This document shows, one piece after another, positions 24,198-32,715 of a stretch of DNA of 40,099 nt. The position numbers and the translations under genes were made by a program. The stretch is from positions 1-40,099 of the forward strand of contig RFFQ01000009.1 of the NCBI GenBank assembly GCA_003697105.1, in the 5' to 3' direction. Source of the DNA: Gemmatimonadota bacterium. Its GTDB lineage: Bacteria > 4572-55 > J002. Under the pieces are notes generated by a model. It searched no databases. It worked only from the letters and a program-made list of their open reading frames with translations, and had not been told where the DNA came from. Every line of letters starts with the position of its first letter. The stretch's first letter is position 1.

Positions 24198-25536
24198 CCA
24201 ACTCCTCACGCACGTCGGGGAACGTAAAATCTGGGCGAGCGATATAGTAGCCTTGCCCAAATTCCACATTCATTTCGCGCAACATCTCAAATTCTTCAAT
24301 GGATTCAATACCTTCCGCAATCACGTGGGCGCCGATTTTATCGGCAAAATCGATCAATGTTTCCAATAATTGTTGTTTGATTGGGGTTTTGTGGATGTTC
24401 TGCACTAAGGCATGATCAAATTTGAGAAATTTGGGACGCAGATACGCAATCGAATTTAAGCTGGCATACCCGGCACCCGCATCATCCACGGCAATCTCAA
24501 AACCTAAATCCTGAAAATACTTGAGTGATTTTAGGAAAATATCATAATCTTTAATTGCGGTACGTTCGGTAATTTCCAACACAACTTTGGAAGGCTCAAT
24601 ACCGTGTGACTGCATAAATTCCACGAATTGGGCTTGGCGGAATTCGGGGTCATCAATGGCGGACGGTTCGACATTGACAAATAATTTATAGTGATCCGCC
24701 ATTTTACTCGCATTGGTGATGGCATTTTCCCGGCACAGCCGATCCAATTTTAGCCCCAATCCGGCTTCCTGCGCAATCGAAAACAGGACTTCCGTATTCG
24801 GAAACCCCGCCTCTTTCGGGCTAACGGATAGGGCTTCGTATGCCATAATCCGTAGGTCTGCCATGTATATAATAGGTTGAAATGTGGTGGCAATTTGCCG
24901 TTCCGCAATGATGGACCGCAAGGTTTCGATCTGCTTGGTATGGCGCCGGCTTTCGTAGAGCGCCGCCATCCGTTTTGCTTCGTTTAATCCATGATAGATC
25001 AGGCGTTCGGCACGGACAACCCGGTTATTTGTAATGATTGCAAAACCACCGTTCAAACCCACTTTGCGGTAAATAGAATCAACCGGATACTGCCCGAGAT
25101 GGTCGTTTAATGCTTTAAACAAGCGTTCACTGACATGTTCCATATACTCTAGCGTGACGGATTTTTCATCCGGTTGCGAGAGGCAAAAAATCAAAAATTC
25201 GTCGCTCCGGGCGTATTCCATAGCGAGAACAACTTCACCCTGAATCACATTTCCGATCAGTTCATTGAGTTGCTGGGCAATTTCAATAATCAAATTATCA
25301 TAGGCTTGCCAACCATATTGGAGTTCCACAAGGGCAACCGTTTGGATGCTTAGGGAAATCACACCGATATGTTTATAGGACTCTAACGCCTTTTTTAGGT
25401 TGTCCACCACAACCGGCAAACTCGGCAGTTTACTGATATTATCGTAGAGCAATCGCTTTAAGCGAAGAAAATCAGAATGAGCTTGTGCGAGTGCTCGCTC
25501 TTCCGGTGTTATTTTAGGGTCGTGTAACAAAGGCAT
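24160..25536 (-). CDS. Degenerate GGDEF-EAL protein (c-di-GMP phosphodiesterase candidate)
   Basis: A 458-residue cytoplasmic protein. Residues about 40-200 resemble a GGDEF domain whose active site is degenerate (ARSDEF in place of GGDEF, 109-114). The EAL domain (about 205-445) retains E234-A-L, FVNVEPSAI, LEITERT, VDDAGAGYASL, K and D in FLKFD, IAEGIES and GQGYYIARP. Most metal and catalytic positions seem present, so phosphodiesterase activity is plausible, though DDFG has become DDAG. It is 15 nt downstream of the receiver gene, which probably controls it. Its end overlaps the SpoIID gene. Confidence 0.87.
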   Translation of the reverse strand: MPLLHDPKITPEERALAQAHSDFLRLKRLLYDNISKLPSLPVVVDNLKKALESYKHIGVISLSIQTVALVELQYGWQAYDNLIIEIAQQLNELIGNVIQGEVVLAMEYARSDEFLIFCLSQPDEKSVTLEYMEHVSERLFKALNDHLGQYPVDSIYRKVGLNGGFAIITNNRVVRAERLIYHGLNEAKRMAALYESRRHTKQIETLRSIIAERQIATTFQPIIYMADLRIMAYEALSVSPKEAGFPNTEVLFSIAQEAGLGLKLDRLCRENAITNASKMADHYKLFVNVEPSAIDDPEFRQAQFVEFMQSHGIEPSKVVLEITERTAIKDYDIFLKSLKYFQDLGFEIAVDDAGAGYASLNSIAYLRPKFLKFDHALVQNIHKTPIKQQLLETLIDFADKIGAHVIAEGIESIEEFEMLREMNVEFGQGYYIARPDFTFPDVREELVNHMNGSQPKKP

Positions 25537-25551
25537 TCTAACTCCGCACCT

Positions 25552-25932
25552 CTATGCAACAGATTCTCCAAGAACGTCACGAATTTTTTCCAACATGTGA
25601 TTATGATTAAATGGCTTAGCTAAAAAGTCGGCGGCGCCCTCTTTGGCACTTTGCAGACGGTCTTTGGGTTTATCCAAAGCGGTCAGCATAATCACGGGAA
25701 TCGATTGGGTGGCTTCATCCGTTTTGAGTAATTCTAACACTTCCCAACCGTTCATATGAGGCATCATAACATCCAAAAAGATGAGGTCAGGCTTTTCTTT
25801 TTGTAATTGGATAAACGCCATTTCACCGCTGGTTGCCCAAATGACATCATACCCGAACGTTTTAAGTGCGGTACGAACAAACTCAATGATGGCTTCTTCA
25901 TCATCGATAATCATGATTTTTGCTTTTGGCAT
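25552..25932 (-). CDS. Stand-alone response regulator receiver protein
   Basis: A 126-residue single receiver domain with no output. Acidic pocket D10-D11, phospho-acceptor D54 in IFLDVMMPHMNGWE, T84 and K106 (AKPFNH) are all present, so phosphorylation should be possible. It lies just upstream of the EAL gene, 15 nt apart, and probably acts in the same pathway by protein contact. Start ATG 25932 follows AAAGGTG. It is divergent from the PilZ gene. Confidence 0.93.
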   Translation of the reverse strand: MPKAKIMIIDDEEAIIEFVRTALKTFGYDVIWATSGEMAFIQLQKEKPDLIFLDVMMPHMNGWEVLELLKTDEATQSIPVIMLTALDKPKDRLQSAKEGAADFLAKPFNHNHMLEKIRDVLGESVA

Positions 25933-25970
25933 CGAACCAACACCTTTCGTAGGTAAAGTTGAATTTATGC

Positions 25971-26000
25971 TTGACGACGCGGCGGCAAATCCGGTATAAT
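25971..26000 (+). promoter_or_regulatory. Promoter of the PilZ gene
   Basis: TTGACG (25971-25976), 18-bp spacer, perfect TATAAT (25995-26000), about 50 nt before the PilZ start at 26053, whose ribosome site is AGGAG. Confidence 0.7.
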
Positions 26001-26052
26001 CGCGCCCACTTATATGTAACCCGAGTTAATCGCACCCTATAGGAGAATCCCA

Positions 26053-26445
26053 ATGAGAGTCACCGCGTCGGATCGCCGTAATTACGTCCGTTTTGAAGCC
26101 CATTTTCCTATTCGTCTGGGGGACCCGGAAGTCGATTCCCCTTCAACCCATACGATCAACGTTAGTGCCGGAGGAGCCTATTGCAGAATCCCCCAGTACA
26201 TCTCGCCGTTGACAAAATTGATGGTGACGATGCTGGTACCCCTTCCACAGGAAACCGGGACGGTTCAACAAGAAGTTATCCAATGCGAGGCCATTGCGGT
26301 TTGGGTGGACCCGGAAGTCGAAACGGATGACACCGAGGAATACAACCTCGGACTCTGGTTTTCGTCGATCTCGGCAACAGACCGCCGTAAAATCGCACGG
26401 TATATCGAACACCACTTACCATCGCACCTCGGAAAAATCGCTTGA
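26053..26445 (+). CDS. PilZ-domain protein (c-di-GMP binding)
   Basis: A 130-residue single-domain protein. The c-di-GMP contacts are the R9-x3-R13 motif (DRRNYVRF) and N36-x-S38-x2-G41 (INVSAGGAYC), both intact. The remaining beta-barrel (VTMLVPLP and so on) and the C-terminal helix DRRKIARYIEHHL fit PilZ. It has its own promoter, back to back with the receiver-EAL operon. It could relay c-di-GMP levels set by the neighbouring EAL protein. Its target is unknown. Confidence 0.9.
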   Translation: MRVTASDRRNYVRFEAHFPIRLGDPEVDSPSTHTINVSAGGAYCRIPQYISPLTKLMVTMLVPLPQETGTVQQEVIQCEAIAVWVDPEVETDDTEEYNLGLWFSSISATDRRKIARYIEHHLPSHLGKIA

Positions 26446-26563
26446 AAATATATCATATCTGGAATGTAATTGCAAGAAGTTATTTGGGCTGCACTTCTGC
26501 CGGCAAACATTGCCTTGTTGGAATTCAGGAGGAGCCTATCCCCCGTTTGAAAAAGGAAAGGTT

Positions 26564-27211
26564 ATGTCCGAACCACACCAAACAAAATCGTTTTTCGGCT
26601 TAGGCTGTTGGGGCTGTGCCGGAGTCATCATGGTGTCCGTAGTCGTTGCATTTCTGGTTGTCATTGGCGGGTTATATTGGTTTGTAAACTATCGCCTATT
26701 GCAACCCCAGCCTTACGCCAGTAACCACCCTCCCGAATTGCAAATCGAGGCAATCCAGCATTTGCAAGAAAAGATAAACACCCTTGCAGACCCCTCCCCA
26801 GTTGATACGCTAATTGTGCTTCATGAAGATGAACTAAACTACCTATTACACCAAGCCTTAGAACAAGCCGATTTTCAAGACCCGAAAGCACGGGAGAGTA
26901 TCAAAGTGTTTGAAGTTGATCTGGAAGGAGAATCCGTTGAAGGGCGCATCTCGATTCAAGCACGCGACCGCTTTTTGAACGTGCGGGTGAAAGGTAAAAT
27001 TGAGATTGATGGGCAAGATTTGCGCATTGCGGATTTAGAAGTTGATACCGGTGCGTTGGGTTTGGATGCTTACAACGAGGTCGTCCGTGGACGGATTCAG
27101 GAAGAATACAACCGGATGCGAAGTGATGACCAGATGAAGACGATTCTGGATAACATCGAATCCATCACGGTGGAAGAGGGTCACGCCGTGATCCGGATTC
27201 AGCACAAATGA
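26564..27211 (+). CDS. Hypothetical single-pass membrane protein
   Basis: A 215-residue protein with a cytoplasmic N-terminus of about 18 residues, one membrane helix (about 20-44: AGVIMVSVVVAFLVVIGGLY) and an extracytoplasmic domain of alternating strands and helices. The latter includes LIVLHEDELNYLLHQAL and GRISIQARDRFLNVRVKGKI. It loosely recalls YpmS/LmeA-like lipid-binding fold proteins, but I cannot assign a family. ATG 26564 follows AAAGGAAAGG. Its stop overlaps the SDR start (ATGA, 27208). Confidence 0.7.
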   Translation: MSEPHQTKSFFGLGCWGCAGVIMVSVVVAFLVVIGGLYWFVNYRLLQPQPYASNHPPELQIEAIQHLQEKINTLADPSPVDTLIVLHEDELNYLLHQALEQADFQDPKARESIKVFEVDLEGESVEGRISIQARDRFLNVRVKGKIEIDGQDLRIADLEVDTGALGLDAYNEVVRGRIQEEYNRMRSDDQMKTILDNIESITVEEGHAVIRIQHK

Positions 27212-28221
27212 CCTTGCTCGCAGGAAAAACCGTCGCGATCACCGGCGCAACCGGCTTCATTGGGGGGCATTTGGTCAAAGCATGTCTTCAAGCGGGAGCA
27301 ACGGTACGCGTACTTATCCGAAACCACCATTCCGCATTACCACCGTGGGGCACATCGGTACAGCGTGTTTCCGGCAATCTGGCGGATACGGGCGCCCTTG
27401 CCACCCTGATTCAAGACGCCGATGTGGTGTTTCATTGTGCCGCTACCCTTCAATTTTGGGGCGATTTCGAGAAATCATACCAAACCAATGTGACCGGCAC
27501 AAAAAATGTGGTTGAGGCGTGCTTACAATATCAGGCAAAACGACTCGTCCATGTGAGTACGGTTGGGGTACATGGTCCGGAAAAAGCACACTACCAGTCC
27601 GATGAAACCGCACCGTTTACCACCTATTTCAACACATATTTAACGAGCAAAATTCAGGCAGAAGAGCGGGTATGGGAAGCCATAAAGCAAAATCAGTTAC
27701 CGGCAACAATCATCCGCCCGGGACATGTTTATGGACCCAAAGACCATTCCTTCATTATCCAGACGATTTTGAACGGCTTGAAATATCGCTATTTGGTCTT
27801 CATCGGGGATGGGCGGGTGAATATCACCTTGACCTATATTGATAATCTGATCCACGCTCTCTTGTTGGCGGCAACCCGCCCCGAAGCATTAGGCGAGGCA
27901 TTCATCATTACGGATGGCAGTGACGTAACATTTTACGATTTTGTGGCGAGTATTGCCCAACACAGTGCTTTGCCGGTGCCCAGATGGCAACTACCAGTGC
28001 CCATTGCCCGGGCAGTCGTAATGCGGGTTCAACCTGTGCTGAACGTACTTTATGGTAAACAGCAAGCGCCTCCATTGGATTTGCTGGTCAACATTTTTGC
28101 ATCCCCACTCAATTTCGATATTTCCAAAGCCAAAAAACAGTTAGGATACCAGCCCCAAATCGATTTTGATGAAGGCATGCGCCGGACCATGGCGTATATT
28201 CTAAAAAATTCAGCGGGATAA
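27208..28221 (+). CDS. Extended short-chain dehydrogenase/epimerase
   Basis: A 337-residue NAD(P)-dependent enzyme. The Rossmann motif is GATGFIGG (13-20). The catalytic set is S117/T118 (VSTVGVHG) and Y144-x3-K148 (YLTSK), with IRPGHVYGP after it. The C-terminal half has LTYIDNLIHALLLAA and ends LGYQPQIDFDEGMRRT, typical of 3-beta-HSD/NAD-epimerase-like proteins. The substrate (sterol-like, sugar or isoprenoid) cannot be told. It is coupled to the preceding membrane-protein gene by ATGA overlap. Confidence 0.88.
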   Translation: MTLLAGKTVAITGATGFIGGHLVKACLQAGATVRVLIRNHHSALPPWGTSVQRVSGNLADTGALATLIQDADVVFHCAATLQFWGDFEKSYQTNVTGTKNVVEACLQYQAKRLVHVSTVGVHGPEKAHYQSDETAPFTTYFNTYLTSKIQAEERVWEAIKQNQLPATIIRPGHVYGPKDHSFIIQTILNGLKYRYLVFIGDGRVNITLTYIDNLIHALLLAATRPEALGEAFIITDGSDVTFYDFVASIAQHSALPVPRWQLPVPIARAVVMRVQPVLNVLYGKQQAPPLDLLVNIFASPLNFDISKAKKQLGYQPQIDFDEGMRRTMAYILKNSAG

Positions 28222-28226
28222 AATCC

Positions 28227-28255
28227 TTGCAAAACGAGTTTAAGTTATTTATGAT
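28227..28255 (+). promoter_or_regulatory. Promoter of the DUF4388-TPR gene
   Basis: TTGCAA (28227-28232), 17-bp spacer, TATGAT (28250-28255), with a ribosome site GAGGA near 28291 before the ATG at 28305. Confidence 0.55.
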
Positions 28256-28304
28256 TAACTGTATGAGAAGACCGTAATCCTTAAAACTGAACCGAGGATG
28301 TCGC

Positions 28305-29921
28305 ATGAGTGAATTTAGCGGTTATCTGAAAGATAAAGCCCTCGCCGAAGTCTTAAAAGACCTGTGGAATGATAAATCAACCGGTTGGTTAAGTGTTGTA
28401 ACCGATAAGCTTGATTTGGGCAATATTTACTTGCGGGATGGAATCATCACCTATGCGAATATTGCCAACCAGCAGGAGCGTACCGGTGATATTTTGGTGC
28501 GGCAAGGATACATCACCGAAGAGCAACTTCAACGTGCGATCCGCACCCAACAGGATAATTCGGATCGATTGTTAGGAAGCATTTTGGTTGACTTAAACTT
28601 TATCTCCAACGAAGACCTGAAAGAGGTATTGAAGGAACAAATTACCGAAACTATTTTTGTACTCCTCAATTGGGATAATGGCTATTACAATTTTGCACCG
28701 GATCGGGCGCCGGATACGACCTACATTCCGGTGGAAATTGATACAAATGATATTATTCGGGAAGGAACCGAACGCAAAGAATTGTGGCGCAAAATCCGCA
28801 GTGTTATCCCGAATAATGAGGTAATTCCACTGCAGAACGACGCCCGTGCCCGTGAATTTGACCTGATGACCCTCTCCCTGATCGAAGAACAGATTTTCTA
28901 CAGTGTTGATGGAACAAAAAGTGTTGCTCAGATCATCAACGAGATGGGGATGAGTGAATTTCAAACCCTTGAAATCCTACTAGGGCTTTACAATTTAGGC
29001 TTAATCCAAATGTACGATGTGGAGGCAGACCGGAAGAAAAAGGCACAGCAAGAAATTACGCGGTTGCTGGAAAACGGCAAAGCTCAGATTGAAGCGGGGT
29101 CTTACAACAGCGCATTTGATCTATTCCGGCGCTGTGTAGAACTGGACCCCGATCATTTGGAATCCCGCTTTTATTATGGCTTATGTGCCTTGATGACCGG
29201 TGAATTTGATGAAGCGGAAACAAGTTTCCGCCAAATACGGGAGGTGTACAACCGAAATTTTGCAGTCACGAACAATTTAGCACTCTGTTTAGAAAAGCTC
29301 GGTAAAGAGCAAGATGAAGTTGTGAAAATGTGGTCACGTTGTATTAAATTGCAACCGGAAAATCCCAAAACAAATATTAATCTGGCACTCTATTTATATC
29401 ATGTAAAAAATTATTTTTTGGCAGCAGACCAATTTCGGATGGCACAAGGGAAAAATGAGAAGGATGCCGCCGTATTATACTATCTGGGAGTGATTGCTTG
29501 CCATGAAAATGACATCAAAAAAGCAATAGAATATTTTGATAAAGCCGTCCGGACGAACCCAAATGCAGGTCAATTTCGCAACAATCTGGGTTGGGCTTTG
29601 ACAAAAGCGGGTAACTTGGAAGAAGCAAAAATCGAACTTCAGTATGCACTGCAAATTGACCCCAATGACTGGCGTGCCTATGTCAATCTGGGTAATGTTT
29701 ATTTGGAACAGCACGCCCTTGAGAAAGCCGAAAAAGCGTATCAAGCGGCTTTAGCCCTTCAACCGAAGTCGGGTTATATTTTGTTCAAGTTAGGCACGGT
29801 CTTTGTGCACAAAAAAGATCGAAACCAAGCCTTAAAATATTGGCAACAAGCCGCCGCGGTTAGCCCCAATAATGAGGCACTACAGGAGGCAATCCAGAAG
29901 CTACAACAAGTACCGGCATAA
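28305..29921 (+). CDS. DUF4388 and TPR domain protein
   Basis: A 538-residue soluble protein. Residues 1-130 form the DUF4388 domain (GYLKDKALAEVLKDLW, then GWLSV and IYLRDGIITYA), a module frequent in regulatory proteins. Residues 50-100 include GDILVRQGYITEEQLQRAI, a repeat seen in similar proteins. From about 245 a TPR array of roughly seven repeats follows (LEAGSYNSAFDLFRRCVELD-like, GNLEEAKIELQYALQIDP, LEKAEKAYQAALALQP). This looks like a scaffold or signal-relay protein. It has its own promoter and terminator and faces the cNMP/TPR operon across it. Confidence 0.85.
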   Translation: MSEFSGYLKDKALAEVLKDLWNDKSTGWLSVVTDKLDLGNIYLRDGIITYANIANQQERTGDILVRQGYITEEQLQRAIRTQQDNSDRLLGSILVDLNFISNEDLKEVLKEQITETIFVLLNWDNGYYNFAPDRAPDTTYIPVEIDTNDIIREGTERKELWRKIRSVIPNNEVIPLQNDARAREFDLMTLSLIEEQIFYSVDGTKSVAQIINEMGMSEFQTLEILLGLYNLGLIQMYDVEADRKKKAQQEITRLLENGKAQIEAGSYNSAFDLFRRCVELDPDHLESRFYYGLCALMTGEFDEAETSFRQIREVYNRNFAVTNNLALCLEKLGKEQDEVVKMWSRCIKLQPENPKTNINLALYLYHVKNYFLAADQFRMAQGKNEKDAAVLYYLGVIACHENDIKKAIEYFDKAVRTNPNAGQFRNNLGWALTKAGNLEEAKIELQYALQIDPNDWRAYVNLGNVYLEQHALEKAEKAYQAALALQPKSGYILFKLGTVFVHKKDRNQALKYWQQAAAVSPNNEALQEAIQKLQQVPA

Positions 29922-29924
29922 AAA

Positions 29925-29961
29925 AAGCTGTTTTCAGAACAAGTTGTCCTCAAAACAGCTT
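29925..29961. terminator. Intrinsic terminator between convergent genes
   Basis: AAGCTGTTTT (29925-29934) pairs with AAAACAGCTT (29952-29961), a perfect 10-bp stem. On the minus strand it continues into TTTTTTAT, making a strong terminator for the cNMP operon. On the plus strand it follows the DUF4388 stop by 4 nt but has a poorer T-run. Confidence 0.82.
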
Positions 29962-29987
29962 CTGCCTCCGTTCCCCTAAACCGTAAC

Positions 29988-30449
29988 TTAAAAGCCTGCC
30001 ATCGCGGATAATCCCCGATATTTATCGGTGGTCTCCATGACCCGTTCCGAGAGCGTTCGGAAAAACCCCCATAGCAATTTGTACCCGATATTCCGATTCA
30101 AGTACATTAATTTTTTAAAATCGGTACGATTGATGGTCAACAAAGTAGAAGATTCGTGTGCGATAGCGGTAGCGGATCGCGTGGATTGGTCGATCAACGC
30201 CATTTCTCCAAAATATTCACCTTCTCGCACAATTGCCAGTGCTTCCTCGCCTAATTCGCTAATAATTTTACTGATACGTACTGCCCCCGAAACCACAATA
30301 TAAAACTCATTTCCCTGACTATTTTCCTCAAAAATGGTTACCTCGGCGGGGTATGTCATTTTTTTGGTAATGGCGGCAAGCAATACAATTTCATAATCAG
30401 ATAACGTGTTGAATATGTGTATCTTCCGCAGTAATTGTGTTTTTGTCAT
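29988..30449 (-). CDS. Cyclic nucleotide-binding domain protein (CRP-like fold)
   Basis: A 153-residue single-domain protein. The cNMP-binding beta-roll is complete: FYIVVSGAVRISK, then GEYFGEMALIDQSTRSATAI (74-93), which keeps the Gly-Glu and Arg of a phosphate-binding cassette. There is no HTH, so it is a regulatory binding protein rather than a transcription factor. Its start overlaps the stop of the TPR protein (ATGA at 30446). The last gene of the operon before the terminator. Ligand and effect unknown. Confidence 0.87.
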   Translation of the reverse strand: MTKTQLLRKIHIFNTLSDYEIVLLAAITKKMTYPAEVTIFEENSQGNEFYIVVSGAVRISKIISELGEEALAIVREGEYFGEMALIDQSTRSATAIAHESSTLLTINRTDFKKLMYLNRNIGYKLLWGFFRTLSERVMETTDKYRGLSAMAGF

Positions 30450-32230
30450 GGCTGGGATGTTCCCTCCAACAGGTGCTGTACAATTTGTTGCTGTGCTAGC
30501 GCATTTTGTTGGTCACCCAATGCACGATAGACTCGTTCCAAAGCGGTATGAACCGTAACATCCTGTGGCGCCAATTGCCGCGCTTGCTGAAAATGATAGA
30601 GTGCATCATTATATTTTTGCTGAGTTTCATACAAACTGCCCAACCGTTTATGCAACTCCGGACTGGTGGGATGCGCCGAAAGGGCTTGCTTATACACGAT
30701 AATTGCCAATGAAGGACAATCGGTGGTGGCATAAATACTTCCTAATTCTAGCAACACATCCAGCCGGTTGGGGGCAAGTTGGTCGGCGATTCTCAAATCT
30801 TCAATTGCTCGTTGTTTATGCCCGCATTTTACCCGGCAGAGGGCACGTTGGTAATAAATATCGGCATCGGTGGGGGAAAATTTGAGCGCAGCTAAAAAAT
30901 GCTCTTCTGCTTTTTCGGGCTGAGCCAGAGCACACAGGGCAATTGCCAATTCTTTATGGGCAGCCACATCTGTTGGATGGCGCAACAAAATGGCTTCATA
31001 CGCTGCCACCCGCTGTTTATACCATATCGTCCGCGGGTCGTCCGGTTCGTACACTCGGGATTGATATTTTCGGGGCATCCGGGGAGGGATGGATTTATCC
31101 ACTTCATCGGGTATTATTATCTGTTCTTCTGTGGTAACCCGTTTGGCAGATGCGAGGAATTCTCTCTCAGGTGCTTTTGATGCCGTTGTGATGTCACTAT
31201 CTACCGTTTGATTCGTCTGAGGTTGCGTTCTCTTTATTGGAGGGGATACCGGTGATGGGGCATCGTGCTTAGAGACGTTCGTGTCCGTGATAAGTGGTGC
31301 CGGAGGCATTACCTCTGCCTCCGGGGCGTTTGCCGCGGTATCCTCTATTTCTGCAGAGGTTTCAAAATAATGGAACCAGTTGATCGTCAACGGTAACATA
31401 AAAAAGAGGAGTACAATAACCGCGGAGGCAGTAATCGGGTAAATATGTTCTTGCATGTACCGCCATAATGCGGGGAAACCGTACCCGGACGGCGCTTTTG
31501 ATGGCGGATAATACGTTTGAGTAGTTTCAATAGTTTTGGGTGACGATATAGGAGGCGCCGGTTTCGTTTCTGGAGGTTTCACTGGCGAGATGGTGCGATA
31601 AGACATCTTCGCGGCAAGCCCGTAAAGTTTGCTGGCTTTGTGGTGGTAATGGTCTCGTTCATATTGTTCTGCGGCCGACTTGAATGCCTGTTCTGCCGCT
31701 TTCCACTGTTCTAACTTTTCGTATAATCGACCGGCTTTCAGATATTCATCTGCGGCTTGCGTGTAGCGTTCCAACAGTTGCAAAATTTTACTTGCCGCCA
31801 AATGTGCTTTAGCCGCATCCTCGAAGCGTTCACAATCTGTTAGAATCAGTGCCGCCGTGATTCGCGCATCGGCAGCGTTGGGCAGAAGGTGTGCCTTTTC
31901 AAACTGGTTAGCGGACATGAGCCACATCGTTGCCGAGTTATCCCATTCCTCTGCCAAAGCATACATCAATCCAGCAATAGAATAGCGTTCTGCTCCTTGC
32001 TCCACGTTACCGGCATAAAGTGCCATTTTCGCACTATGCGAGAACGCATATCCGGCTTTACTACGCTGCAGATGTTCGGCATAACTTTCGCCGGCAATTT
32101 GCCAAGATTCTCCGGCATTCTGGTAGGCTTCCGGAGAATTTTCACGGTAAGCCGATTTTTCCTGTACCCGAGCTTGACGCTCTAACTCCAGTAATTCCGC
32201 AAGCATGGAAATGCTTCGGGATTCCCTCAT
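30446..32230 (-). CDS. TPR membrane protein
   Basis: A 594-residue protein with TPR-like helical repeats on both sides of one membrane helix (about 264-286: PITASAVIVLLFFMLPLTIN). The N-terminal half (1-210) has repeated Ala-rich helices such as RYTQAADEYLKAGRLYEKLE. A Pro/Thr/Ser-rich stretch precedes the helix, and a variable acidic stretch follows it. The C-terminal half (about 425-594) has about five canonical TPRs (LAIALCALAQPEKAEEHFLA, IYATTDCPSLAIIVYKQALS). Start ATG 32230 follows GAGGTG by about 7 nt. It lies between two cNMP-fold genes and is likely a docking scaffold. Topology: N-terminal half cytoplasmic, C-terminal half outside, inferred from lack of a signal peptide. Confidence 0.8.
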   Translation of the reverse strand: MRESRSISMLAELLELERQARVQEKSAYRENSPEAYQNAGESWQIAGESYAEHLQRSKAGYAFSHSAKMALYAGNVEQGAERYSIAGLMYALAEEWDNSATMWLMSANQFEKAHLLPNAADARITAALILTDCERFEDAAKAHLAASKILQLLERYTQAADEYLKAGRLYEKLEQWKAAEQAFKSAAEQYERDHYHHKASKLYGLAAKMSYRTISPVKPPETKPAPPISSPKTIETTQTYYPPSKAPSGYGFPALWRYMQEHIYPITASAVIVLLFFMLPLTINWFHYFETSAEIEDTAANAPEAEVMPPAPLITDTNVSKHDAPSPVSPPIKRTQPQTNQTVDSDITTASKAPEREFLASAKRVTTEEQIIIPDEVDKSIPPRMPRKYQSRVYEPDDPRTIWYKQRVAAYEAILLRHPTDVAAHKELAIALCALAQPEKAEEHFLAALKFSPTDADIYYQRALCRVKCGHKQRAIEDLRIADQLAPNRLDVLLELGSIYATTDCPSLAIIVYKQALSAHPTSPELHKRLGSLYETQQKYNDALYHFQQARQLAPQDVTVHTALERVYRALGDQQNALAQQQIVQHLLEGTSQP

Positions 32231-32250
32231 CACGACACCTCTGGGGGCGG

Positions 32251-32706
32251 TTAAACCGTGGCAAAAATATGTTTCAGTAAATTGTTGACATCCCTCAACC
32301 GCGTAGATTGTAAATGGCATAGATGGCGCAACATTTTATAAGCAAGATCACGATGTTCATCTAGCATCTGGTTGAACAAATCCCGATGAAATTCCAGTAA
32401 AGTGCAAGACTCCATCGCAGTGGCAGTTAAATATTGGGCATAATTGCTCACCAGCGAAATTTCACCCAGATAGTCACCGGGCTGAAGGATACCCATCTGC
32501 TGTACCCCCATAATGGGAATATCTTTGGATAGGCGAACCTTACCGCTAACCAGAATATAAAAATGGGGGGAGGGTTTATCTTCCTCCACGATACAGGCAC
32601 CAGCAGGGTAAGAGACCTGACGCGCGGTATCGACCACCATTTCGATTTCATCACGTGCCAAATCGCTAAAAATGGGCAAGGCACGTAATCGCTCGAGGTC
32701 TGCCAT
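32251..32706 (-). CDS. cNMP-binding-fold protein with degenerate cassette
   Basis: A 151-residue beta-roll protein like the one at 29988. The pattern FYILVSGKVRLSK and GDYLGEISLVSNYAQYLTAT is present, but the conserved phosphate-binding arginine is absent (YAQYLTAT in place of xxRSAT). It may not bind a cyclic nucleotide, or may bind another ligand. Lies between the phosphatase gene (9 nt upstream) and the TPR gene (20 nt downstream). Confidence 0.83.
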   Translation of the reverse strand: MADLERLRALPIFSDLARDEIEMVVDTARQVSYPAGACIVEEDKPSPHFYILVSGKVRLSKDIPIMGVQQMGILQPGDYLGEISLVSNYAQYLTATAMESCTLLEFHRDLFNQMLDEHRDLAYKMLRHLCHLQSTRLRDVNNLLKHIFATV

Positions 32707-32715
32707 TAGACGTAC

